Below the pieces are notes generated by a model. It was not told the DNA's origin, did no database searches, and worked only from the letters and a program-made list of their open reading frames with translations. Shown in pieces: positions 47,415-56,407 of a stretch of DNA of 64,000 nucleotides. Within the stretch, counting starts at the first letter, position 1; each line of letters begins with the position of its first letter. This stretch comes from a virus: positions 1-64,000 of IMG/VR virus record IMGVR_UViG_3300037010_003079; one strand, written 5' to 3'. The position numbers and the translations under genes were made by a program.

Positions 47415-49711
47415 TCGTTATCGTCGAGGTGCCGTTTGAGTGCGGTTATGCCCAGCGGCATTGCAGCAGGAAGTGCATACGTTCCAAACGGAAATGCCAA
47501 CGATAGGGCTTGTCCCAAACCGCGCACGCCGTGTTCACTGATTAGGTGCTTTGACGCACGTAGACTCGCTAGGCCCTCGTCTAGAAGCCTCGGCGATGAC
47601 ACAGCGAGATGTGCAAGCGCAGGAGCATAGCTTGGGTGTTTTGCCATAATGCCATACCCAGTTGCACCCATGCCTGTGTAAGGGAGAACGTTGTCCAATG
47701 GAACTGTCGACGGTCTCCACTTGGTCAACGGGGATTCGTAGTTCGAAACGTGCCCCAACTCATGCGCAACAGCCGCATCTGAACTTGTTGGTTTTAGGTT
47801 AAGAAGGCGCTTTCCAGCACCCTCATCCAGATGCGGCCCAACATACACGTTCAGATCGTTTTCAGCGTCTGCTGGCAGCATTCTCTTTGCAAATGTCTGA
47901 ACTGTGTTTTCTAGATTTTTTGGCGTGCGTTCTTTGGTAACGAGCGCATCAGTGGCGCGATGCATCAGTCCCTTCAATAGGTGCCCACCCACTGCAGCAC
48001 CTCCTGCGATCGCGGTATGACGCGCCTCCCGTTCATCGCTTCGTCGGCTTGCTTGTTTTCCAAGCATCCCCGCGATCGACGCGCCCAATGGTCCCGTCGA
48101 TCCCAGCGCAGACGTTTCCGCGCCCGAGAACGGGTTCTTTATGTACGGCGTCCAGCCCGCGCCATGTTCTTCGCGCTTGCCGCTGTGCAGCGAGAGCAGC
48201 TTCTGGTGCCGTGTGAGGCCCGTGGCGTCGATGCCCTGCTGGGCCAGTCGCTGCTCGAGCTGGTTGCCCCAGCCCTCTTGCGGACGAACCTTCATGATGA
48301 TGCCGCCGCCCAGATCGATCGGCTCTCCACCGAGCGTCTCGAACGCCTTGCGACCGACGTCGATCGACTTGTCGTAGTCGAGGAGGTCTGCGGTCCGTGC
48401 CCCACGTCCCCGCTTGAGCACCTGCTGCTTGATGGTGTTCGGATCCTTGTGGATGTGAAGCGCGACGTCGAACATCTCCGGGTCGTAGCTGCGCAAGAGT
48501 TGCTGGTGCTCGAGGACTTCGCCCGCATGCGGGGTGTACGGCATCTTCTCGATGTCTCCACCGCCCATCAACTGGTGGAGACGCAGGTGCGGACGCCAGT
48601 CGAGTCCGTGGTGCTGCAACCCCATCTGCTGCGCCAACGCCTTCGACAAGACGGTCTTGCCTGCCCCCGACGGTGCGTCGACCGCGAAACGCATAGCCTT
48701 GGGGTCGATGCCACGTTCCGCGAGCGCTTGTGCAGCGCGTGCTGCAGTGCCCTGCAGCTCTTCGGGGATCGCCTGTGCGACGTCCTTTTGATGAATGTCG
48801 CCTTGCCCGTGTAGACGATCTGCGATGTCCGCTTTGATGCCGGGCTTGTTGAGCAACATGCTTCCGCCCACGGCAAGCGGAAGCCCGATGCTTGTCATGA
48901 GAGACGCAGGGTTTGCGATCTTGAATCGAGCGGCGCCTGCCTTGAGGACTTGCGTCGCCATGTTCGGCGCTGGCCGCTTGGTCAACACGGCGGTCGAGGC
49001 GCCGCCTGGCGCCGCCATCGCGGGCGCGTGCTCGGCGCGCATGTCTCGCAGGAGCTGCGTTGTCGAAGGTGACCCCGCAGGACGTGTCGTCGTGATCGGA
49101 CTCGTGGTTGCCTGAGGCTTCCAGCCGCTCATCGAGCCCACCTGCGTCTGCGCGTGCGTCTGTTGTTGTTGTTGTGCGGGTTGAACCGCAGCGCCCCCGG
49201 CGGGCGGCATCCAGTTGCGCGGCTTGTCTGGGTTCTCGTGCTGCCACTGGTCGAGGTGTTGCAGCGGGTTCGGACCTTGTGGGCGCGCGTTCAAACGTGC
49301 GCGCCCGACTTCCGTGCCACCACTCGCCTCGGTTGGTTTGCCGAACGCCTGTTCGATTCGTTGGTGTGACGTCGTTTCTGGCGGGCGCGCGTTGTGTGAG
49401 AGCCCGCGCGCCTCGAGCATCTTGTTCGCGGCACCGTACGCGCTCACGGGAGCCTGGTGCTCCTCGCCCTGCCACGGCAGATCATGTGCGAGCCCGGACA
49501 TCGCACGGCTCTGCTGCGTCGGCACAAGCGCACCACGCTGTCGTGCGTACGACGAGAGGTCTGTGTCGAAGCGCGCTTGGGGCTGCGCCGCAGTCGCGGC
49601 GAACGTCGATGGGTTGACGTTCTCGGCACCGTGTGTGCGCACGGCGCGGTTCTGCAGCGCACGCGCGTACGTGCTGCCAAGGATCGCGAACTTGACCCAG
49701 CCGGAACCCAC
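47411..49711 (-). CDS. P-loop kinase-like and HELGH metalloprotease-like fusion virion protein
   Basis: 766 residues. Residues 1-240 are low-complexity, Gln/Pro/Ala-rich. Residues about 340-480 contain Walker A A346-PSGAGKT353, then a helical lid with basic residues (VLKRGRGARTADLL), outline of a nucleoside-kinase or zeta-toxin-like fold. Residues about 585-720 contain H650-ELG-H654 and a downstream E712 (RLLDEGLASLRA), the layout of a zincin metallopeptidase. Position among tail genes and the low-complexity N-terminus suggest a virion protein delivered to the host. Confidence 0.78.
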   Translation of the reverse strand: MGSGWVKFAILGSTYARALQNRAVRTHGAENVNPSTFAATAAQPQARFDTDLSSYARQRGALVPTQQSRAMSGLAHDLPWQGEEHQAPVSAYGAANKMLEARGLSHNARPPETTSHQRIEQAFGKPTEASGGTEVGRARLNARPQGPNPLQHLDQWQHENPDKPRNWMPPAGGAAVQPAQQQQQTHAQTQVGSMSGWKPQATTSPITTTRPAGSPSTTQLLRDMRAEHAPAMAAPGGASTAVLTKRPAPNMATQVLKAGAARFKIANPASLMTSIGLPLAVGGSMLLNKPGIKADIADRLHGQGDIHQKDVAQAIPEELQGTAARAAQALAERGIDPKAMRFAVDAPSGAGKTVLSKALAQQMGLQHHGLDWRPHLRLHQLMGGGDIEKMPYTPHAGEVLEHQQLLRSYDPEMFDVALHIHKDPNTIKQQVLKRGRGARTADLLDYDKSIDVGRKAFETLGGEPIDLGGGIIMKVRPQEGWGNQLEQRLAQQGIDATGLTRHQKLLSLHSGKREEHGAGWTPYIKNPFSGAETSALGSTGPLGASIAGMLGKQASRRSDEREARHTAIAGGAAVGGHLLKGLMHRATDALVTKERTPKNLENTVQTFAKRMLPADAENDLNVYVGPHLDEGAGKRLLNLKPTSSDAAVAHELGHVSNYESPLTKWRPSTVPLDNVLPYTGMGATGYGIMAKHPSYAPALAHLAVSSPRLLDEGLASLRASKHLISEHGVRGLGQALSLAFPFGTYALPAAMPLGITALKRHLDDND

Positions 49712-49714
49712 AGG

Positions 49715-50029
49715 TCACCCGCCCAAGGCGCCCATCGAGGGCGGTGGCTGCATGGCGGGATCTCCTGCGAGCGCGGGCGGTGTTCCAACCGTGGACCCGA
49801 GACCCGGGGGCGTCGGCGGCGACGTCGACATGTCGAGCGGGACGGTGCCGTCGAGCGCAGGTAGCGTGCCCCCTGGCACGTGAGACATCGGAGGCATGCC
49901 CGCTTCGGGTGGAACGTCCTTGCCGTGCTCGACGCTCGCGACGAACTGATCGACCTGCGTCGGTGGCCCGAGTGCGAACTTCTTGAACGCGTCGCGCCGA
50001 CCCTTCGTGTACGCCTGCTTGAGTGTCAT
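49715..50029 (-). CDS. Tail-region protein with AYxxG...KFA N-terminal motif
   Basis: 104 residues. Starts with TLKQAYTKGRRDAFKKFAL, a motif shared with three other proteins of this module. The rest is Pro/Gly-rich and probably disordered (GDPAMQPPPSMGALGG). A short assembly tag on a flexible protein is a reasonable reading. Confidence 0.66.
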   Translation of the reverse strand: MTLKQAYTKGRRDAFKKFALGPPTQVDQFVASVEHGKDVPPEAGMPPMSHVPGGTLPALDGTVPLDMSTSPPTPPGLGSTVGTPPALAGDPAMQPPPSMGALGG

Positions 50030-50502
50030 CAGTAAGCCCCCTGCAACGGTGCGTACACGAGCGACCGCTTGTCGCGGTCTTCTTGGTTCTGTTGATGGAG
50101 GCCGTAGGCAAGCGCGCCGCCTGCTCCGAGTGCAGCAAGCCCGAGGCCGCGTTTCACCGGACGCATGAAGCGCTGCATCCCTGAGGGGCCTGCAGCAGGC
50201 GCAGGCGTCGGGACTGCGGGGCTCGGCTGTGCCATGTGCTGTGCTGCCATGTTGTGAACGTCCGCCATCAGCGGTTCGCGCATCTCCATCGCGTGCTGCT
50301 TATCGCGCGCGGCGAACTGCTGCACCGTGTCTGCATGGCCCGGCGGGCCTGACGGTGTGTAGGGTGCCGCTGTAGGTGCCGCATGAGGCGTTGCGAGGCC
50401 CTTGGCGGCAGGCATCGGACGTGCGAGCGGAACCGCTGCAACCTTCACGCCGAAGCGTGCAAGTGCGCCTTCACGGCCGCGTTGGAACGCCGTGCGCAGC
50501 AC
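50029..50502 (-). CDS. Tail-region protein with AFxxG...RFG N-terminal motif
   Basis: 157 residues. N-terminal LRTAFQRGREGALARFGVKV is the shared motif. A Pro/Ala-rich middle leads to a C-terminal hydrophobic Gly-rich helix (GLGLAALGAGGALAYGL) followed by charged residues, possibly membrane-interacting. One-base overlap with its neighbour. Confidence 0.66.
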   Translation of the reverse strand: MLRTAFQRGREGALARFGVKVAAVPLARPMPAAKGLATPHAAPTAAPYTPSGPPGHADTVQQFAARDKQHAMEMREPLMADVHNMAAQHMAQPSPAVPTPAPAAGPSGMQRFMRPVKRGLGLAALGAGGALAYGLHQQNQEDRDKRSLVYAPLQGAY

Positions 50503-50505
50503 GGG

Positions 50506-50871
50506 TCATCCCACCGCGATGAAGAGGACCGCGGCTGCGCCCGTGGTCGTGATCAACGCCGCGGTCGGGAACGCCTGCGCGGTGTTGATCCAGATGAAGT
50601 AGCCTCCTGGCGCGAGGGGCCACGCGTCGAGGCCGCCGTTGAACTTGATCGTGCAGCCACCGGCGGTGCACTTCACGATGAGGCCTTTGGCGCCCGCGAG
50701 CGCGAGCGTGCCGAAGTTGACGACGTCGTCGGTGACGGCGCCTGAGTAGGACCGCTGGAAGTCCACACGCGACGTGAAACCGAGCGCGACCGCCAGGTTG
50801 ATAGGTGCAGTGGCACCCCCGTCCTCGAGAGGGATCGCGGCCGCACCAGCGACGGTCAGGTTCTGCGCCAT
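50506..50871 (-). CDS. Small structural protein
   Basis: 121 residues, beta-rich, small residues dominating (LTVAGAAAIPLEDGGATAP; CTAGGCTIKFNGGLDAW). Resembles small decoration or fibre-foot proteins. It opens a transcription unit: a GCCTATAATT element lies six bases from its ATG. Confidence 0.68.
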   Translation of the reverse strand: MAQNLTVAGAAAIPLEDGGATAPINLAVALGFTSRVDFQRSYSGAVTDDVVNFGTLALAGAKGLIVKCTAGGCTIKFNGGLDAWPLAPGGYFIWINTAQAFPTAALITTTGAAAVLFIAVG

Positions 50872-50877
50872 GGCCTA

Positions 50878-50883
50878 ATTATA
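50878..50883 (-). promoter_or_regulatory. GCCTATAATT promoter-like element, likely leaderless
   Basis: TATAAT on the minus strand, then TAGGCC directly followed by the ATG. With a usual 6-8 base gap from -10 to +1 the message would start at the initiation codon. Confidence 0.65.
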
Positions 50884-50895
50884 GGCGGTTACGCG

Positions 50896-51681
50896 TCAGA
50901 TCTCTTCTTGGCGAAGCGTGTGCGCGTCCGAGGCGTATCCCTGCTCCCAGTACCCGTACGGCAGGTGGAAGCGCCCGTGGTCTCCCCAGCCCGTGCCCCA
51001 CGAGTTGGGACCCGAGAACAGCTGGGTTGCGTCGTCGTAGCTGTCGAACATCATGCAGTGGCCGCCGATGGACCCCTCGCCGTACTTCGGCAGCGGGATG
51101 ACGCCGGTGCGCGCGGTCTCCTCGCTGTCGAGCGAGTCGAAGCAGTCGAAGCCGAAGATGACGGGCCAGCCATCCGCGATGCTTTTTTTGATCGCGTGCA
51201 GGGTCATGCACGCGTAGAACTTGAGCGCCTGGTGATTGAGCGCCTCGGCAACGGCCGAGGCGTTGGGCTCGATCTCGAACTTCGAGACGTCATACGGCCA
51301 CGTCTGCTCGAGGCAGATGCCGAACCGGCGGTACGCACGGAACACGTCACGCACGTTGCAGCCGCTGTCCTCGGACGGCGGGTTGCCCTCGATGTTCACA
51401 CGTGTACGGTAGTAGCCGAACAGGCGCGAGAACATCGGGTCAGGCTTGCCCGTCGCGACCATGTACGCGAAGCCCATGGCCTCGGCGCCGGCGTTCTGCG
51501 TGCAGCTACCGAGCTGGCCCTGATCACGGATCGGCGGCTCTGCGCGCGTGCGTGTGGTCGCGTGTGGCGGTAGCGCCGCCATCAACGCAGGACTGTGCAC
51601 GAGCACGAGGTCGCGCGGATCGGACGGCTGACGCTTCCAGTTGAGCTTGCGGGTGACGCCGGCGATCTGGGTGGTGCTCAC
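50896..51681 (-). CDS. Papain-like cysteine protease (C1-type)
   Basis: 261 residues from GTG. The full papain signature is present: oxyanion Q54 and nucleophile C60 in IRDQGQLGSCTQNAGAEA, H208 in IGGHCMMFDSYDD, N226 in GPNSWGTGWGDHG. No obvious signal or long pro-region. It may mature virion proteins, or attack host proteins after injection. Unusual in a phage tail region. Confidence 0.87.
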   Translation of the reverse strand: MSTTQIAGVTRKLNWKRQPSDPRDLVLVHSPALMAALPPHATTRTRAEPPIRDQGQLGSCTQNAGAEAMGFAYMVATGKPDPMFSRLFGYYRTRVNIEGNPPSEDSGCNVRDVFRAYRRFGICLEQTWPYDVSKFEIEPNASAVAEALNHQALKFYACMTLHAIKKSIADGWPVIFGFDCFDSLDSEETARTGVIPLPKYGEGSIGGHCMMFDSYDDATQLFSGPNSWGTGWGDHGRFHLPYGYWEQGYASDAHTLRQEEI

Positions 51682-52127
51682 AGGTCCCCCTTGGCGGTGT
51701 GGATCTTCACCTTCGGGTCGAGCTTCCACAGGGTCGCGCGCGTGTGGTTCAGGCCGTCCTTGAGTGCAGCCACCGACGGCTTCACTTCACCCGGCGAGAG
51801 CTTCGGCGGCGACGCCATGTAGTTCTGGATGATGGTGCCGAGCACGCACGTGCCATACGCGGCGCCGAGCGAGCCGAGCATCTTCTCGACGTGTGCCCAG
51901 TCGACCGTACCGTCGGCGCCCGTTGCCTCGTCGATGAGCTGGCTGACCACAGGACCGAACTGCATGATCACGGCGGGCAGCTCGCCCTTGGTGCAGTCGA
52001 TGACGCTGTTGAGCGCGGTGCACGTTACCGAGTTCATGTTCTCGGGCTTCTTGCAGTCCTGGGCGGCACCGCAGCCAGAGGACGTCGCGATGAAGAACGT
52101 GAGAGCGATGACGAAGATTTTGTTCAT
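51678..52127 (-). CDS. Lipoprotein of the lysis-like block
   Basis: 149 residues. Signal peptide with lipobox SSGC (C19), then a helical, Cys-containing domain (DCKKPENMNSVTCTALNSVI). Outer-membrane lipoproteins of this size next to a holin-like gene often act in lysis or surface modification. It overlaps the protease gene by four bases. Confidence 0.72.
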   Translation of the reverse strand: MNKIFVIALTFFIATSSGCGAAQDCKKPENMNSVTCTALNSVIDCTKGELPAVIMQFGPVVSQLIDEATGADGTVDWAHVEKMLGSLGAAYGTCVLGTIIQNYMASPPKLSPGEVKPSVAALKDGLNHTRATLWKLDPKVKIHTAKGDL

Positions 52128-52138
52128 GACGGACTCCT

Positions 52139-52423
52139 TCAGACCGCGACTGTGGTTGCAGCGCCCGGAGCAGCCGGAGCGGCCGGAGCGGCCGGAGCGG
52201 CCGGAGCAGCGTTGTCGTTTGCTGCCGCGTTGATCTTGGCGGCTTCTTTGCCATGATCGGCGATTCCCTGACCCACGATGTAGGCGCCCGCGAGAGCGAT
52301 GATCTGGGTCAACATGTCGGGGTCGAGGTTGAGCCCCAGCTTGCTGGCGATCGCGACGATGATCGCAGCCAGTAGGACGAGGAACTTCTTCGACGCGAGC
52401 AGATCTTTGAGTGCAGTCACCAT
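52139..52423 (-). CDS. Holin-like two-helix membrane protein
   Basis: 94 residues. Segments KFLVLLAAIIVAIASKLGL and MLTQIIALAGAYIVGQGI are two transmembrane helices; the C-terminus is an (AAP)n tail. Layout (short N-terminus, two helices, DHGKEAAK) resembles phage holins of the ...QG.AD.GK type. Not proven. Confidence 0.72.
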   Translation of the reverse strand: MVTALKDLLASKKFLVLLAAIIVAIASKLGLNLDPDMLTQIIALAGAYIVGQGIADHGKEAAKINAAANDNAAPAAPAAPAAPAAPGAATTVAV

Positions 52424-52686
52424 CAGATATCTCCCTTGTTGCGTGGCACCGAGACCGAGCCCTTCTCGGCTGGACGGTCAGCGTGTGTGTGAACGTATCC
52501 TGCCTTGTTCTTCAGTGAGGTGCGCGACATAGGCACGATCGTCGTGCACGAGTGGCCACCCAGCAGCTCGTCCGCGCTGGTGACAGGTTCTCCGCACGAG
52601 GGGCATTTTGCCAAATCCTCGTCGGTCATGTGCATGTACTCGAAGCGATTCCCGCAGTCGCACGAGTACTCCCGGATTTTGGGCAC
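52423..52686 (-). CDS. FmdB-like zinc-ribbon protein
   Basis: 87 residues from GTG. Residues 5-37 (REYSCDCGNRFEYM, then KCPSCGEPV) are a two-CxxC ribbon of the FmdB/regulatory type frequent in phages. The C-terminal half is basic. A CCTATCATT element lies five bases before the start. Confidence 0.82.
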   Translation of the reverse strand: MPKIREYSCDCGNRFEYMHMTDEDLAKCPSCGEPVTSADELLGGHSCTTIVPMSRTSLKNKAGYVHTHADRPAEKGSVSVPRNKGDI

Positions 52687-52691
52687 GCGGA

Positions 52692-52697
52692 ATGATA
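52692..52697 (-). promoter_or_regulatory. CCTATCATT promoter-like element
   Basis: TATCAT on the minus strand, five bases from the GTG. Same variant as at 26479. Confidence 0.5.
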
Positions 52698-52728
52698 GGC
52701 GTCGCTTACCCGATAAACAAGTCGGAGG

Positions 52729-54471
52729 TCAGCAGAGTTCCGAGGTGGGCGTGACGTTCGTGTCGCCCGCGTTCGGGTTTGCTGCGTCGAGCGTCGCCAC
52801 GGGCGTTCCATCTGCAGCAATTGCAGGCGTCGTCGGGACGACGGGTTTCCCGGTCGCGGGGTCGACGCTGGTAAGGTCAGTGCCCGACGGGAATGGCGTC
52901 ATGTTGGGCTGGAAGACGACCGTCTCCGCTTGGGTCACCAAGGTGTCGATCGAAGCGAGGAGGCCCAGTAACGGATTCGCGGCGGTTGCCGTCCCGAAGA
53001 TTGCATTGAAGAAGGTGATCACCTTGGCAAGGTCCGCGAGACGCGGAGCCCCTGCAACAAAGCACACGCCGCATACGTACTCACCATTGTCAAACGGTGG
53101 CCGCGTTTCGTCTGTCGTATCGCCCAAACGCTTGGCCAGCTCCGCAAGCAAGAACGCCGTTCCACCCTTTTCGCTCGACATCTGTGTGACGTAGAGGCTT
53201 GGGATAGGTGCTGACAACGCCGCCGACAGGCGCTTGATGTCGTTGATCAGTTCGGTAGACCTGGCAGCAAGCCGTGTGGCTGCACCTTGTGCCAGTTTGA
53301 CGGCATCGCCGATGCGTGAAGCCGAGTGTGCCGACGGTTTGAGTAAGACGTTCGCTTCTGCAAGGAAACGTTGTGCGGCATCGCTCAACGCGGGGAATGC
53401 GTCAATCGCGGCGTCTGTCGCCTTCCAGCTGGGAGAACTTCCCGTCTGTGGCGGCGTCGGAGCTTTGACCGCAATCTTGGACACGTTTGACAAGCGGTCG
53501 AAAGGAAGTGTGACGGTCTCACCATGCTCTTGAACGGAGCATTCCCATGCGATGAAGTAGTAGACGGGCACTGACCGATCGATGCCGTCGTCCGTGTCTA
53601 GATACGCGGTGTTCTTACCTGACCCGATTTTGACAACCTTGTTTTTCCCGGACGTTAGACCTTCGGACAGTGTCGCGGTAGTAAATAGGTCGAGGACCGT
53701 GCGTGCTTGTGCTGCTTTCGCGTCTGTCGTTCGAATCACCGCGTATCGATTGACGACGATTGATACGCCGGGGAAATAACGCAGCGTATTGACTGGGCTT
53801 GGGGCGTCCCAGTCGAGACGGACACCGATACCAGGCGCGGTCGAAGACCCGACTACCTTTGCAATCAGGTTCTGCGGGATAGGGATCGTGCGGGCGATGT
53901 AACTGTTGTCGCCCGAGGGGCGTGTCAGGATGTCGAGCGTCCTCGCTGCCGAAGCAATCGAGGAGAACCGCGGAGCCCCCACAAGCAGCACCGCCATGAC
54001 GACAGCGTCTTTCTTGTTGTCGTATTGCGGACGGTTGGGGTCCTGGGGGTTGTTCGTTGCCGTTGCAAACGCTTTGTAAAACCCTGCATTCCCGCCTGTA
54101 CGAACAATCATCTTTGTATAGGCGTCTGCTGCCGCCGTCGTCGGCGGTCCAAGCGCCGCGTTCAACCCTGCCTGAAGATCGCGCAGAGTCGGCGGCAACG
54201 CCGGTGGGGGTTGGTTTGGAACTGTCTTGACGATCGGAATCGCGAGCGTGTGGATACGTCCCGCTTTCAAGATGCCGGTCAAGGTATCAAGAATCGCGTT
54301 GACCACCAGAAGCACTGCATCCGGTCCAATACCTATTGAAGGCAATGGTGGAAGCCCCGTCAGGGGGTTGTCGATGCTCAACGCACCCGCGAGCACGTCA
54401 CCCATAGCGGTGATCGCAGTCACCATGTTGCTGGGTATCAGCTGGTTCGGGTTGACCGCGGTCCAGGTCAT
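52729..54471 (-). CDS. Large structural (baseplate/tail) protein
   Basis: 580 residues. Contains two spaced copies of a motif VLLVGAPRFSSIAS and CFVAGAPRLADLAK, implying internal duplication (about residues 100-300 and 400-540). Mixed helices and beta strands (LNTLRYFPGVSIVVNRYAV). Lies directly after the spike gene, so a baseplate component is likely. No known family recognised. Confidence 0.72.
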   Translation of the reverse strand: MTWTAVNPNQLIPSNMVTAITAMGDVLAGALSIDNPLTGLPPLPSIGIGPDAVLLVVNAILDTLTGILKAGRIHTLAIPIVKTVPNQPPPALPPTLRDLQAGLNAALGPPTTAAADAYTKMIVRTGGNAGFYKAFATATNNPQDPNRPQYDNKKDAVVMAVLLVGAPRFSSIASAARTLDILTRPSGDNSYIARTIPIPQNLIAKVVGSSTAPGIGVRLDWDAPSPVNTLRYFPGVSIVVNRYAVIRTTDAKAAQARTVLDLFTTATLSEGLTSGKNKVVKIGSGKNTAYLDTDDGIDRSVPVYYFIAWECSVQEHGETVTLPFDRLSNVSKIAVKAPTPPQTGSSPSWKATDAAIDAFPALSDAAQRFLAEANVLLKPSAHSASRIGDAVKLAQGAATRLAARSTELINDIKRLSAALSAPIPSLYVTQMSSEKGGTAFLLAELAKRLGDTTDETRPPFDNGEYVCGVCFVAGAPRLADLAKVITFFNAIFGTATAANPLLGLLASIDTLVTQAETVVFQPNMTPFPSGTDLTSVDPATGKPVVPTTPAIAADGTPVATLDAANPNAGDTNVTPTSELC

Positions 54472-54626
54472 TTGGGCACGCTCTTGTTGAACATCGCCAA
54501 CACACGCTCTGCGTTCTGTCGACGCCTCTCTAGGTCGACGCGAACTGCACGTGCATACAACTCAGCCATCTTTGCCAAGATAGCGCCTAGCGCAGGCGTA
54601 CCACTCCACCGGAGGTCATCCACCAT
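54468..54626 (-). CDS. Small helical protein
   Basis: 52 residues (VDDLRWSGTPALGAILAKMA, then a helix with RVDLERRRQNAERVLAMFNK). Not long enough for a domain but fits exactly between the spike and the 580-residue gene with a four-base overlap. Likely a small virion or assembly factor. Confidence 0.62.
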   Translation of the reverse strand: MVDDLRWSGTPALGAILAKMAELYARAVRVDLERRRQNAERVLAMFNKSVPK

Positions 54627-54628
54627 AG

Positions 54629-56047
54629 TTACTCGGTGCGTACCTTGGTGGAGAGAGTTCCTGGGTATGCCGCCGCGATCGCAGACAGCTGGGCGCCAAG
54701 AGCGGCAAGCCCGCCTGCAAGCTGCGTCACTGCGGTGAGGGTGAGCGCGGTTGGTGACCCGATAAACGCGTCCGGGGCGATCGTCACGAGGGCGGTCGCT
54801 GCAATCGTTTCTGCAGCAGCGCCGGCGGCTCCGAGAGGCGACATCACCGTACTTCCGTACGCGGTGCCCTTGATCACTGGCTCGACCGCGTTGGCGCCTA
54901 GCTTCACTGCGGTGCCGCCGTCGACCGTGTAGATGCTGCCTGCCTTGGACGTAGAACTTCCGCTAACGTCGACAGTGTCGTCTCCGCCGACTTGAACGCC
55001 ACGGTTGCCTGCGATCGCTTGCGTTTCAGCACCGCTCACGCCGACATCGCGGTCGCCCCCGACGAACGCGGTCGAATTGCGCCCCACCGATCGCGTCTCG
55101 TCGGTGCTGACCGTGGTGGTTGCTGATGCCCCGATCGAGGACGACATGCTCCCGCCCACGACGTGCGTCTCGTCTCCGCCGACGGTGGCGGTCCTCGACC
55201 CTGCAACATCGTGCCGCATCTCGGACGTTCCCTTGTCGCCAGACGACAGGTCAACGCCACCATCCCCATAGATCTGCACGCGCCCATCCGAGCCGGCATG
55301 GAGCCGGAACAAGAGCTTGCCCTCGGGCTCGAGGATTCGAAAATCCAACACATCACCTGTCGCGCCGAGGTCCAAGCGGATCGTCCAGTGCTGTTCGTCC
55401 ATCCCGGACTGGGTCGCCTGGTTGGAACCTGCGCGAAGCACGAACGACGTCCGCCCTTGGTCGTTCTCGATGCGCATCTGCCCGAAGTCTGAGAATTGCT
55501 GGATGCGGCGTGCGATCGTTCGCAGCGTTCCAGAAGGTCCAATCGACTGCACGTGAGCGCTCGGGCTACCCATCAAGGTAACCCCGCCCTCGAGCACGGC
55601 GACGTGGTTCCCCAGGGTGCCCACCTGGGCCCAATCACCGGCTCCCATGTCGGTGGGCGCGTTGGGCGGCTTGAAGTTGTTGGTGCCCTGTGTCAGCTGC
55701 GTGGGATCGGCATCACCCACGCCTTCGACGCCCGTCAACGTCGGTGCCTGAACCGACGGTTGCGACGGACTTGGAAAGTCCATGCAGCCAACGATCGCGG
55801 GAATGCCCAAGTCGTAGGAGATCACGACGGTCGTGCCCGTCGGGATGTGGTCGAAGCCCGTGGCAGTCGACTTGATCTGAGGGACGTCTTGAAGCGGGCG
55901 TCCGCTGTGCGTCCGCACGATCGACGTGTGCGTTGCGGAGTTGTATGCGACGACGACGCCCAGCTCCCAATTCCCCTTACCCGTGCGCCCGAGACCTGCG
56001 GCGCCGAGATTGGCAGCACCGCGTCGTGCGCGTAGAGGGTCCTTCAC
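54629..56047 (-). CDS. Baseplate spike protein (gpV/gp5-like) with beta-helix
   Basis: 472 residues from GTG. Residues 20-100 look like an OB-fold (GVVVAYNSATHTSIVRT). Residues about 275-370 are strand repeats of the form G-G-D-x-x-x-x-V-x-G (GGDETHVVGGSMSSSIG, GGDRDVGVSGAETQAIAG, QVGGDDTVDVSG), a trimeric beta-helix needle. It is expected to pierce the cell envelope during contraction. Confidence 0.83.
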   Translation of the reverse strand: MKDPLRARRGAANLGAAGLGRTGKGNWELGVVVAYNSATHTSIVRTHSGRPLQDVPQIKSTATGFDHIPTGTTVVISYDLGIPAIVGCMDFPSPSQPSVQAPTLTGVEGVGDADPTQLTQGTNNFKPPNAPTDMGAGDWAQVGTLGNHVAVLEGGVTLMGSPSAHVQSIGPSGTLRTIARRIQQFSDFGQMRIENDQGRTSFVLRAGSNQATQSGMDEQHWTIRLDLGATGDVLDFRILEPEGKLLFRLHAGSDGRVQIYGDGGVDLSSGDKGTSEMRHDVAGSRTATVGGDETHVVGGSMSSSIGASATTTVSTDETRSVGRNSTAFVGGDRDVGVSGAETQAIAGNRGVQVGGDDTVDVSGSSTSKAGSIYTVDGGTAVKLGANAVEPVIKGTAYGSTVMSPLGAAGAAAETIAATALVTIAPDAFIGSPTALTLTAVTQLAGGLAALGAQLSAIAAAYPGTLSTKVRTE

Positions 56048-56059
56048 GTCCCGACCGTA

Positions 56060-56407
56060 TCACGACCCGCGCGGCGTGTTCGACGAGTTCATGGGCGGCA
56101 CGGTGTACTCGACCGGGTGGCTGCGTGCATCTGGAAACCGTTTCGCCGACCATCGGAACGCGACGTAGAAGTTCACGATCACAACGAGATCAAAGATGCG
56201 TGTTGCGATGGTGAAGAATTCCCACGACTCACCATCCACCAGCTCCAGCGCCAACATGATGTTCGTGTACGCGAACAAGCACAAGGCCGCGCAGATCGCG
56301 AGGCTCACCGGGTTCTTCCGATTGCGCCACCCGCGCAAGAAGCGCCAGGCAAGCGGAAGCCATGCGACCGCGAGGGCCACCGACAAACCTGCGAGCGCGA
56401 GCTTCAT
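56060..56407 (-). CDS. Multi-pass membrane protein
   Basis: 115 residues with three hydrophobic segments (LALAGLSVALAVAWLPLAW, LAICAALCLFAYTNIMLAL, IFDLVVIVNFYVAFRW). Resembles small phage membrane proteins that accompany lysis genes. Overlaps the next gene by four bases. Confidence 0.72.
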   Translation of the reverse strand: MKLALAGLSVALAVAWLPLAWRFLRGWRNRKNPVSLAICAALCLFAYTNIMLALELVDGESWEFFTIATRIFDLVVIVNFYVAFRWSAKRFPDARSHPVEYTVPPMNSSNTPRGS

